DNA of 64,000 bases, taken from assembly GCF_029227915.1 (NCBI RefSeq), contig NC_079880.1, positions 6,698,001 to 6,762,000 on the forward strand, written 5' to 3'. The notes under the pieces are model-generated. The model had not been told where the DNA came from and did no database searches. It saw only the letters and a program-made list of their open reading frames with translations. This document shows, piece by piece, positions 30,411-40,399 of this stretch. Every line of letters begins with the position of its first letter. Positions within the stretch are counted from its first letter, which is position 1. The stretch comes from Hydractinia symbiolongicarpus. Its lineage: Eukaryota > Cnidaria > Hydrozoa > Anthoathecata > Hydractiniidae. The position numbers and the translations under genes are program-made.

Positions 30411-30737
30411 ATGACTTCGAGAAATACGGTTGCTGAATTAAGAAAACTCGCTAAGGAACGCGGCCTACATGGATACTCAAGGCTCAGAAAGGCCGATCTG
30501 ATCGAATTATTGACACCCACTACCGTGTCAGCACCGGTTAGACCCGTACCAGACCCGGGATACAAATCTCTGGAGGCGTTTCTAGGACCCGATGGATCTA
30601 TACCCGTACCAGCACCGAGACCGGCACCGAGACCCTTGAGATCCGGTACGGACATGGATATGTTCGAGCAGGAAGAAATGGCTAAAACTAGACCTCAGGT
30701 GAAAAGCAAGTTGAATGAATGGAGGGAATCTGGTTGA
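30411..30737 (+). pseudogene. POLB: SAP domain: first segment of the broken polymerase gene
   Basis: It contains a clear SAP domain (TVAELRKLAKERGLHGYSRL, then RKADLIELL, residues 6-34), a Pro/Ala/Arg linker (PVPAPRPAPRPLRS), and a segment ending in KSKLNEW. The frame closes at TGA 30735, while the following coding pattern continues in the -1 frame from about 30731 (next entry). In cnidarian Mavericks I recall SAP domain and polymerase as one protein joined at this point, so I take this as the N-terminus of the same gene, separated by a one-base loss near 30720-30731. If the split is real and functional it would be a free 108-aa DNA-binding protein. Confidence 0.75.
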
Positions 30738-31975
30738 TAAATCATGTATCTAAGGCTATTAAGGATAAAACAACAAAAGCTTTCAAAACCATGAAGGATA
30801 AGATCATGGGTTTTTATAAAAAGGGCAGTGGAGAGGAAGAGGTGAAAGAGGTGAAAGAGGAGGAAGAGGTGAAAGAGGAAAATCCTTATACTCCTATTGA
30901 AGAAGCGTTTGTGGGTTCCTACAAACGTTTCAAGATAAACTCAGATGGTAAGAAGAAGAATGTCAAGGTTTTTCTAAAACAGATTCAACCTATCATTAAG
31001 AGGCTAATGAGGGACGTGCTAGGTCAAAAGAAGTCGCTGAAGACCCAGGCAACCTTGTGGGTGAAGTGGGTAAGGGAGGACACCGGCTCGGCTGGTGTCA
31101 CGTGTGTACATGTTGATAAAGCTTTCAATAGCTATATGGAGATACTGCACGCCCACGATGAAATTTCTGATGTTTTCGATCGGATGTGTACTAAGATAAT
31201 CGAGCAGATTGAAAACCCTGCTCTACCCGCCAGCGGGTTCACAATCGAAAGGATCCTACATATGCATGTGGACTTTCATAAACTTAAATTAACCAGAGGT
31301 AGTTCTTACTTGCCGCTACCCAAGAATTTCAGTGGAAAGCGATCCGTGATTAACCCACATAACGAGGGTGACGAGGACTGTTTCAAATGGGCCGTTATCG
31401 CTGCTCTCAATCATGGTAAGATCAATAATAACCCAGAACGAATCTCAATCCTTAGGAAGCATGATAAGTATAATTGGGATGGTATAACTTTCCCAATGGC
31501 TCTAAACAAGATAGATCTCTTCGAGAGGAGGAACCCTGATGTCGCCGTGCATGTTTTAACAAAAGACGATGTAGAGGGTGTCTATATGTGTCGAAAGTCG
31601 AAGCATCTTGACCGGGATGAGACGGTTGTTTTGTTTTTACTGTGTGAAGGGGATAAGAGGCATTATATCGCTGTTAAGAACTTGAGCGGTGTCCTGAGCA
31701 AGGCCAACTCAAAGCATAAAAATAAGGAGTATTATTGCTTGAATTGTCTCTCTGGTTTTCTAAGCGAACAGAAAAGGGATGAGCACTTTGAGTATTGCAA
31801 GAATAACGATGCCGCTAATATTCAACTACCTAAGGAGGGTAGCACCTTAACCTTCACTGATGGTAAGTTTCAGCTCAAGGTTCCATTCATCATTTATGCC
31901 GATTTCGAAGCTTTTACACAAGAATTGCCTGAGGATGAGAGAAAAAGGCGGATCATCAACCGAGAAAGTTGGTAA
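30719..31975 (+). pseudogene. POLB: DNA polymerase B, N-terminal region and start of exonuclease domain
   Basis: This is the second segment of the polymerase gene (418-codon frame; the true junction with the SAP segment is about 30731). It holds a Lys/Glu-rich stretch, then LTRGSSYLPLP and ECFKWAVIAALN-type sequence (DCFKWAVIAALNHGK, about 31378-31422) characteristic of Maverick polymerases. A zinc-knuckle-like C-x2-C-x12-H-x3-C cluster (YYCLNC...HFEYC, about 31732-31800) follows, and finally the first exonuclease motif YADFEAF with Asp and Glu (about 31896-31916). The frame ends at TAA 31973. The sequence continues in the +1 frame from about 31941, at a run of five A (31942-31946), consistent with one extra base. 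Confidence 0.88.
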
Positions 31976-34103
31976 ACATGTCCCAACTGGATTCTGTTGT
32001 TATAGTAAATATGCTCGTGGTGAAGTTCCCAACCCTCTTAATCTTTACCGTGGTGAGGACTGTGTTCCGCGCTTTGTGGATCATGTGGTTTCTGAGGCTG
32101 AAAGGTTATATAACATGCGTCCTCAGAAAGAAATGGATCTACTTACGGATGAGGAGCATGACGGTTTCAATAGATCCGAGGTTTGCCACATTTGTATGAA
32201 GGAATTTGCTGGTGATGATGACATCAAGGTTAGGGATCACTGTCATTTCACTGGTAAGTTTCACGGATCCGCCCATCAGGAATGTAATCTGCGTTACAAG
32301 GTTCCTAATTATATTCCGGTTGTATTCCACAATCTTAGCGGATATGATGCGCATTTATTCATTAAGGAGCTTGCAAGGAAGTACGGAGAGGATGGTATGG
32401 GTGTAATCGCAGAGAATAAGGAGAAATATATCTCTTTCTCGACCGATGTTAAGGTTGGCGAATATATTAACAAAAACGGTGAGACTAAGGACAAAAAGAT
32501 AAAGCTAAGATTCATAGATTCGTTTAGATTTATGTCTAGCGGCTTGAACAATCTTAGTGCAAATCTCGCGGGTGTTAACAACATGAGATGTGATGAGTGT
32601 AGCTCAGGCTGCTCGTTTGAATATATTGATGAAAACTATATTGCTCACGGGAAATGTGGTGAATGCGATGTCGGTTGCAATAGAAATCTTGATAAGCAGA
32701 GTTTACTTGAAAAGTTCCGTAATATGCACACGGGAAACGATGAGCAGTTCAGGTTGCTGTTGAGAAAAGGTGTATACCCATATGAGTATGTTAACTCATT
32801 CGATAGGTGTAATGAAACTGAGCTCCCGTCAAAGGATGACTTTTATAGCGAGCTTAACATGAGTCACATCAGTGATGCTGACTATGAGCATGCACAGAAG
32901 GTTTGGAAAGCCTTTGATATTAAGGATCTAGGTGAATATCATGACATCTATCTCAATACAGATGTTCTATTGCTCGCCGGTGTGTTTGAGACATTCAGAG
33001 AGACGTGTTTGAGATACTACAAACTAGATCCCGCGCATTTTTACACAACTCCTGGATTAACTTGGCAAGCATGTCTGAAAAAGACCGGGGTTAGTCTAGA
33101 TCTATTGTCTGATATTGAGATGGTCACGTTCATTGAAAGCGGTATTAAGGGTGGATTGTGTCAAGCTGTCCACCGCCACGCCAAGGCCAACAATCCATAT
33201 ATGGGCGATATGTATAATACTTCGGAAGATACAACCTATCTGCAGTATCTTGATGCTAACAATCTGTATGGATGGGCTATGATTCAGAAGATGCCGACCG
33301 GTGGGTTTGAGTGGGATGATTCCGGTAAATTTACACCCGAACTCATTTCAGAGTTGGCTGTGGAAAACGGTGAAAAGGGGTACATGCTTGAGGTTGATGT
33401 TAGATATCCACCTGATCTGCATGACGCACATAACGATCTTCCTTTCATGCCCGAGAGGAAGGTTATCAATGGGGTCGAGAAGCTGACACCATGTCTTTCG
33501 AGCAAGACAAACTACATCATCCATATCCGTGCGCTTGCTCAGGCTTTGAATCACGGTATTGTTCTTGATAAGGTTCATAGAGTCTTGAGATTTAATCAGA
33601 GTGCGTGGTTGAAGTCGTATATAGACTTCAATACACAGCTGCGCACGGAGTCGAAGAATGACTTTGAGCAGGATGTTTTCAAGCTGATGAACAATTCGTT
33701 CTTTGGTAAGACAATGGAGAATCAGCGTAAACACAAAGACGTACGCTTGGCTACGAAGAAGGAACAGTATGAGAAGCTGGTGATGAAACCAAACTTCAAG
33801 GGTAGCACATGGTTCTCGGAAACACTGATGGGTATAGAGATGTCCAAGATCAAGATCAAAATGAATAAACCAATCTACCTAGGACTGGCAATTCTGGACA
33901 TGTCTAAGATGATTATGTACGAGTTTCACTATGACTATATGAGACCGAAATATGGTGATGATGTGAAACTTTGCTATATGGATACTGATTCATTCGTATA
34001 CCACATAAAAACGGGCGATTTCTACAAGGATATCGCTGTGATGTGTCTGAGAGATTTGACACATCGGGGTATGATAAGGAAGATGGTAGACCTCTACCAT
34101 TAG
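31941..34103 (+). pseudogene. POLB: DNA polymerase B, exonuclease and palm/fingers region
   Basis: This is the third segment of the polymerase. The open frame formally begins upstream, but the gene-like sequence starts near 31941. It contains a Cys/His cluster like an HNH or endonuclease-VII zinc site (VCHICMKEF...RDHCHFTGKFHG...HQECNLRY, about 32184-32300), exonuclease II (FHNLSGYDAHLF, about 32326), and a second Cys-rich patch (32580-32690). The polymerase motifs follow: motif A (YLDANNLYGWAM, about 33247), motif B (KLMNNSFFGKTMEN, about 33682) and motif C (CYMDTDSF, about 33973). All catalytic residues are present. The frame leaves the gene at about 34036 by loss of one base and runs to a stop at 34103. 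It is a protein-primed-type B polymerase. Confidence 0.93.
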
Positions 34104-34468
34104 GTTTAAATAAAAAGATCATTGGGCTGATGAAGGACGAGTTAGGTGGTAAGGTGATGACTGAGTTTGTAGCCCTAAGAGCTAAGACCTATGCATACAA
34201 ACAACTATGTGGTAAGGAGGATAAGAGGTGTAAGGGGGTGAAGAAATGTGTGGTAAGGGAGACCATAGGTTTCGCTGATTATAAGAGATGCCTGTTTGAG
34301 GGTGAGAACATTTACAGAACCCAAATGACATTTCGATCTATTAAGCATGATGTTCACACAATAAAAACAAATAAACTGGCGCTCAATGCCGATGATGATA
34401 AACGCATAATTTCTGGAGATGGTATCACCACACTAGGTAGAGGACATTATAGACACATATCACTATAA
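34043..34468 (+). pseudogene. POLB: DNA polymerase B, C-terminal (thumb) region
   Basis: This is the fourth segment, in the -1 frame relative to the third. It carries FDTSGYDKEDGRPLP, then KKIIGLMKDELGGKVMTEFV and a RAKTYAY motif (polymerase KxY-like region), a Lys/Cys-rich loop (DKRCKGVKKCVV), and DDDKRI near the end. The stop at 34466-34468 lies within the inner 20 bp of the right TIR, so the last six or so codons are TIR sequence. Together the four segments span about 4.06 kb, close to the full size expected of a SAP-bearing Maverick polymerase (about 1,350 residues). Confidence 0.9.
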
Positions 34469-34484
34469 TTTATAGGACACAACA

Positions 34485-34538
34485 GGGGAGGGTGGGGAGG
34501 GACCCATGGGACGGGGAGGGGGTGGGGGATGGAGGGGG
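34485..34538 (+). other. G-quadruplex-forming tract in right TIR
   Basis: Four G-runs separated by single bases (GGGGAGGGTGGGGAGGG, 34485-34501) are followed by a second group (GGGACGGGGAGGGGGTGGGG from 34508). Single-nucleotide loops make this a very strong predicted quadruplex. The complementary C-rich tract is at 19763-19816 on the left. Confidence 0.8.
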
Positions 34539-34550
34539 TTTTGGACGGAT

Positions 34551-34572
34551 ATTATAGAGCATGCTCTATAAT
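34551..34572. repeat. 22-bp perfect palindrome in right TIR
   Basis: This is the same palindrome as 19729-19750 in the opposite TIR, located between the G-rich tract and the tandem units. Confidence 0.9.
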
Positions 34573-34760
34573 TTGACGTAAAGTGGTAAAGTGCTAACGG
34601 ATTTTATGGACTCTTCTATCGTCGATTTAACGGGGATGATCCATAATTTGACGTGGAATGGTAAAGTGCTAAGGGATGTTATGGACCTTTTTACGTTGAT
34701 TTTACGGATATGCCCGCTTATTTGACATGATTGCACTAACATCCGAATTTTCCTATCTCT

Positions 34761-34765
34761 GGCGT
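34761..34765. other. Candidate target-site duplication, right (GGCGT)
   Basis: This is the partner of 19536-19540; satellite continues directly with TATCGCGCGCTGAAG in the same phase as the left flank. Confidence 0.55.
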
Positions 34766-37700
34766 TATCGCGCGCTGAAGAAATAGCGACAGTTTCAAAA
34801 ACTGAATTACATTGACTTTCTAACGGTGTCAGTCCGTTTGAGTTACAATGGTTGGGTCACATACTCGTACCAACATGTATTTAGCGATATTTTTCTGATA
34901 TTACTAGATTGCTTCGCTTTTAACAGTGAAACGATTGACTGTGGGACTTAATTGAACTGATTTTGGACTGTGATGTTATAAATGTTATAAGTGAGACAAT
35001 TGGACTCCAAGAAATAACATTCTTCTTAATTTGACATGATTGCCGGAACTTAGCGATTACACTGGGCGCTGTGGTAGCACTTCATTTAAAAATTTAGATA
35101 AATAAGTAATTCTTTACTGTGGGACCAATCCTAGCCGTTATCGCGCGCTGAAGAAATAGCGACAGTTTCAAAAACTGCATTACATTGACTTTCTAACAGT
35201 GTCAGTCCGTTTGAGTTACAATGGTTGGGTCACATATTCGTACCAACATGTATTTAGCGATATTTTTCTGATATTACTAGATTGCTTCGCTTTTAACAAT
35301 GAAACGATTGACTGTGGGACTTCATTGAACTGATTTTGGGCTGTGACCATATAAATGTGAAAGTGAGACAATTGAACTCCAAGAAATAATATTTTTCTTG
35401 ATTTGACATGATTATGGCAACTCAGCGATTACAACGGGCGCTGTGGTAGCGCTTCATTTAAAAATTAAGATAAAAAAGTTACTTTTTAACCGTTGGACCA
35501 ATCCTAGCCGGTAGCGCACGCTGAAGGAATAGCGACAGTTTCAAATACTACATTTCACTGACTTTCTATCGGTGTCAGTCCGTTTGAGATACAACGGTTG
35601 GGTCACATATTCGTACCAACATGTATTTAGCGATATTTATCTGTTATTACTAGGTTGCATCCCTTTTAACAGTGAAACGATTGAATGTGGGACTTAATTG
35701 AACTAACTTTGGACTGTTACCTGATAAATGTGATAAATCAGAAAATTGGACTCCAAGAAATAACATTCTTCTTAATTTTACATGTTTGCCTGAACTCAGT
35801 GATTTCACTGGGCACTGTGGTAGCGCTTCATTTAAAAATTTGGAAAAATAAATCATTCTTTACCGTAGGACCAATCCTAGCCGTTATCGCGCGCTGAAGA
35901 AATAGCGACAGTTTTAAAAACTGCATTACATTGACTTTCTAACGATGTCAATCCATTTGAGTTACAACGGTTGGGTCACAAATTCGTACCAACATGTATT
36001 TAGCGATATTTTTCTGGTATTACTAGATTGCATCCCTTTTACCAATGAAACGATTGACTGTGGGACTTAATTGAACTAACTTTGGACTGTGACCTGACAA
36101 AATGTGATAAATAAGACAATTAGACCTTAAGAAATAACATTCTTTTTAATTAGCCTTGTTAGCCTGAACTCAGCAATTTCACTGGGCGCTGTGGTAGCGC
36201 TTTATTTAAAAGTTTAGATTAATAAGTCTTTTTTTACTGTGGGACCAATCCTAGCCGTTATCGTGCGCTGAAGAAATAGCGAAAGTTTCAAAAACTGCAT
36301 TACATTGACTTTCTAACGGTGTCAGTCCGTTTGAGTTACAGTGGTTGGGTCACATTTTCGTACCAACATGTATTTAGCGATATTTTTCTGATATTACTAG
36401 ATTGCTTCGCTTTTAACAATGAAACGATTGACTGTGGGACTTAATTGAACTAACTTTGAACTGCGACCTGATAAATGTGATAAATAAGACAATTGGACTC
36501 CAAGAAATAACATTCTGCTTAATAAGACTTGTTTGCCTGAACTCAGCGATTACACTGGGCGCTGTGGTAGCGCTTTATTTAACACTTTAGATTAATAAGT
36601 CTTTTTTTACTGTGGGACCAATCCTAGCCGTTATTGCGCGCTGAAGAAATACAGACAGTTTCAAAAAGTACATTTCATTGACTTTCTAACAGTATCAACC
36701 CGTTTGAGTTACAACGGTTGAGTCACATATTCTTACCAAAATGTATTTCGTGATATCTTTCCGGTATTACTAGGTTGTATCGCTTTCAACAGTTAAACGA
36801 TTGACCGTGGAACTTAATTGAACTGATTTTGGGCTGTAACCTTATAAGTAAAAAATTAAAACAATTGGACTCCAAGAAATAACATTCTTCTTAATTTGAC
36901 ATGATTGCCGCAACTCAGCGATTACACTGGTCGCTGTGGTAGCGCTTCATTTGATAATTAAGATAAATAAAGTCATTTTTTAGCCGTTGGACGAATCCTA
37001 GCCGTTAGCGCGCGCTGAAGAAATAGAGACAGTTTCAAATAATACTTTTCACGGACATTCTATCGATGTCAGTCCATTTGAGTTACAACGGTTGGGTCAC
37101 ATATTCGTACCAACATGCATTTGGCGATATTTATCTGATATTACTAGGTTGCATCGCTTTTAACAGTGAAATGATTGAATGTGGGACTTAATTGAACTAA
37201 TTTTGAACTGTGACCTGATAAATGTGATAAATGAGACAGTTGGACCCCCAAAAAAAACATTCAACTTAATTTGACATGATTGCCGGAACTCAGCGATTAC
37301 ACAGGGCGCTGTGGTGGCGCTTCACTTAAGTATTTAGATAAATAAGTCATTCTTTACCGTGGGACCAATCCTAGCCGTTATTGCGCGCTGAAGAAATACA
37401 GACAGTTTCAAAAAGTATATTTCATTGACTTTCTAACAGTATCAACCCGTTTGAGTTACAGTGGTTGGGTCACATATTCGTACCAACATGTATTTAGCGA
37501 TATTTTTCTGATATTACTATATTGCTTCGCTTTTAACAGTGAAACGATTGACCGTGGAACTTAATTGAAATGATTTTGGGCTGTGACCTTATAAATGTGA
37601 AAGTGAGACAATTGAACTCCAAGAAATAACATTCTTCTTAATTTGACATGATTGCCGGAACTCAGCGATTACACTGGGCACTGTGGTAGCGCTTCATTTA

Positions 37701-40399
37701 AAAACTTAGATAAATAAGTCATTCTTTACCGTGGGACCAATCATAGCCGTTATCGCGCGCCGAAGAAATAGCGACAGTTTCAAAAACTGCATTACATTGA
37801 CTTTCTAACGGTGTCAGTCCGTTTGAGTTACAATGGTTGGGTCACATATTCGTACCAACATGTATTTAGCGATATTTTTCTGATATTACTAGATTGCTTC
37901 CTTCTAACAATGAAACGATTGACTGTGGGACTTAATTGAACTAACTTTGACTGCGACCTGATAAATGTGATAAATAAGACAATTGGACTATAAGAAATAA
38001 CATTCTTCTTAATTAGACTTGTTTGCCTGAACTCAGCGATTACACTGGGCGCTGTGGTAGCGCTTTATTTAAAACTTTAGATTAATAAGTCTTTTTTTAC
38101 TGTGGGACCAATCCTAGCCGTTATTGCGCGCTGAAGAAATACAGACAGTTTCAAAAAGTACATTTCATTGACTTTCTAACAGTATCAACCCGTTTGAGTT
38201 ACAACGGTTGAGTCACATATTCTTACCATAATGTATTTCGTGATATCTTTCCGGTATTACTAGGTTGTATCGCTTTCAACAGTGAAACGATTGACCGTGG
38301 AACTTAATTGAACTGATTTTGGGCTGTGACCTTATAAATGTGAAAGTGAGACAATTGAACTCTAAGAAATAACATTCTTCTTAATTTGACATGATTGCCG
38401 GAACTCAGCGATTACACTGGGCACTGTGGTAGCGCTTCATTTAAAAACTTAGATAAATAAGTCATTCTTTACCGTGGGACCAATCCTAGCCGTTATCGCG
38501 CGCTGAAGAAATAGCGACAGTTTCAAAAACTGCATTACATTGACTTTCTAACGGTGTCAGTCCGTTTGAGTTACAATGGTTGGGTCACATATTCGTACCA
38601 ACATGTATTTAGCGATATTTTTCTGATATTACTAGATTGCTTCGCTTTTAACAATGAAACGATTGACTGTGGGACTTAATTGAACTAACTTTAGACTGCG
38701 ACCTGATAAATGTGATAAATAAGACAATTGGACTATAAGAAATAACATTCTTCTTAATTAGACTTGTTTGCCTGAACTCAGCGATTACACTGGGCGCTTT
38801 GTTAGCGCTTTATTTAAAACTTTAGATTAATAAGTCTTTTTTTACTGTGGGACCAATCCTAGCCGTTATTGCGCGCTGAAGAAATACAGACAGTTTCAAA
38901 AAGTACATTTCATTGACTTTCTAACAGTATCAACCCGCTGGAGTTACAACGGTTGAGTCACATATTCTTACCAAAATGTATTTCGTGATATCTTTCCGGT
39001 ATTACTTGGTTGTATCGCTTTTTACAGTGAAACGATTGACCGCGGAACTTAATTGAACTGATTTTGGGCTGTGACCTTATAAATGTGAAGGTGAGACAAT
39101 TGAACTCCAAGAAATAACATTCTTCTTAATTTGACATGATTGCCGGAACTCAGCGATTACACTGGGCACTGTGGTAGCGCTTCATTTAAAAACTTAGATA
39201 AATAAGTCCTTCTTTACCGTGGGACCAATCCTAGCCGTTATCGCGCGCTGAAGAAATAGCGACAGTTTTAAAAACTGCATTACATTGACTTTCTAACGGT
39301 GTCAGTCCGTTTGAGTTACAAGGGTTGGGTCACATATTCGTACAAACATGTATTTAGCGATATTTTTCAGATATTACTAGATTGCTTCGCTTTTAACAAT
39401 GAAACGATTGACTGTGGGACTTAATTGAACTAACTTTGGACTGCGACCTGATAAAATTGATAAATAAGACAATTGGACTCCAAGAAATAACATTCTTCTT
39501 AATTAGACTTGTTTGCCTGAACTCAGCGATTACACTGGGCGCTGTGGCAGCGCTTTATTTAAAACTTTAGATTAATAAGTCTTTTTTTACTGTTGGACCA
39601 ATCCTAGCCGTTATTGCGCGCTAAAGAAATACAGACAGTTTCAAAAACTGCATTACATTGACTTTCTAACGGTGTCAGTCCGTTTGAGTTACAATGGTTG
39701 GGTCACATATTCGTACCAACATGTATTTAGCCATATTTTTCTGATATTACTAGATTGCTTCGCTTTTAACAATGAAACGATTGACTGTGGGACTTAATTG
39801 AACTAACTTTGGACTGCGACCTGATAAATGTGATAAATAAGACAATTGGACTATAAGAAATAACATTCTTCTTAATTAGACTTGTTTGCCTGAACTCAGC
39901 GATTACACTGGGCGCTGTGGTAGCGCTTTATTTAAAACTTTAGATTAATAAGTCTTTTTTTACTGTGGGACCAATCCTAGCCGTTATTGCGCGCTGAAGA
40001 AATACAGACAGTTTCAAACAGTACATTTCATTGACTTTCTAACAGTATCAACCCGTTTGAGTTACAACGGTTGAGTCACACATTCTTACCAAAATGTATT
40101 TCGTGATATCTTTCCGGTATTACTAGGTTGTATCGCTTTCAACAGTGAAACGATTGACCGTGGAACTTAATTGAACTGATTTTGGGCTGTGACCTTATAA
40201 ATGTGAAAGTGAGACAATTGAACTCCAAGAAATAACATTCTTCTTAATTTGACATGATTGCCGGAACTCAGCGATTACACTGGGCACTGTGGTAGCGCTT
40301 CATTTAAAAACTTAGATAAATAAGTCATTCTTTACCGTGGGACCAATCCTAGCCGTTATCGCGCGCTGAAGAAATAGCGACAGTTTCAAAAACTGCATT

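Larger units (their letters stand above)
19541..34760 (+). mobile_element. Full-length Polinton/Maverick, 15,220 bp
   Basis: It is bounded by 312-bp terminal inverted repeats starting AGAGATAGG and ending CCTATCTCT, and inserted in satellite DNA whose phase is kept on both sides. It encodes the Polinton hallmark set: retroviral-type integrase, B-family polymerase, FtsK/A32-like packaging ATPase and major capsid protein, plus about a dozen accessory genes. Size and content fit the 15-20 kb usual for Mavericks. No adenain-like cysteine protease was found. The integrase has one nonsense codon, the polymerase gene three frameshifts, and one small membrane gene and one SAP gene a frameshift each. 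The structural genes are open. These elements can be considered endogenous forms of virus-like agents. Confidence 0.97.
34449..34760 (-). repeat. Maverick right terminal inverted repeat
   Basis: It is the reverse complement of 19541-19852. The last codons and the stop of the polymerase gene (to 34468) lie inside its inner 20 bp. G-rich strand motifs, the palindrome and the tandem units are arranged as on the left. Confidence 0.97.

Noticed and set aside
35650-35897. Short open frames on both strands in the satellite (also 686-907).
   Set aside because: They are composed wholly or mainly of satellite, do not persist in neighbouring monomers, and lack coding features.
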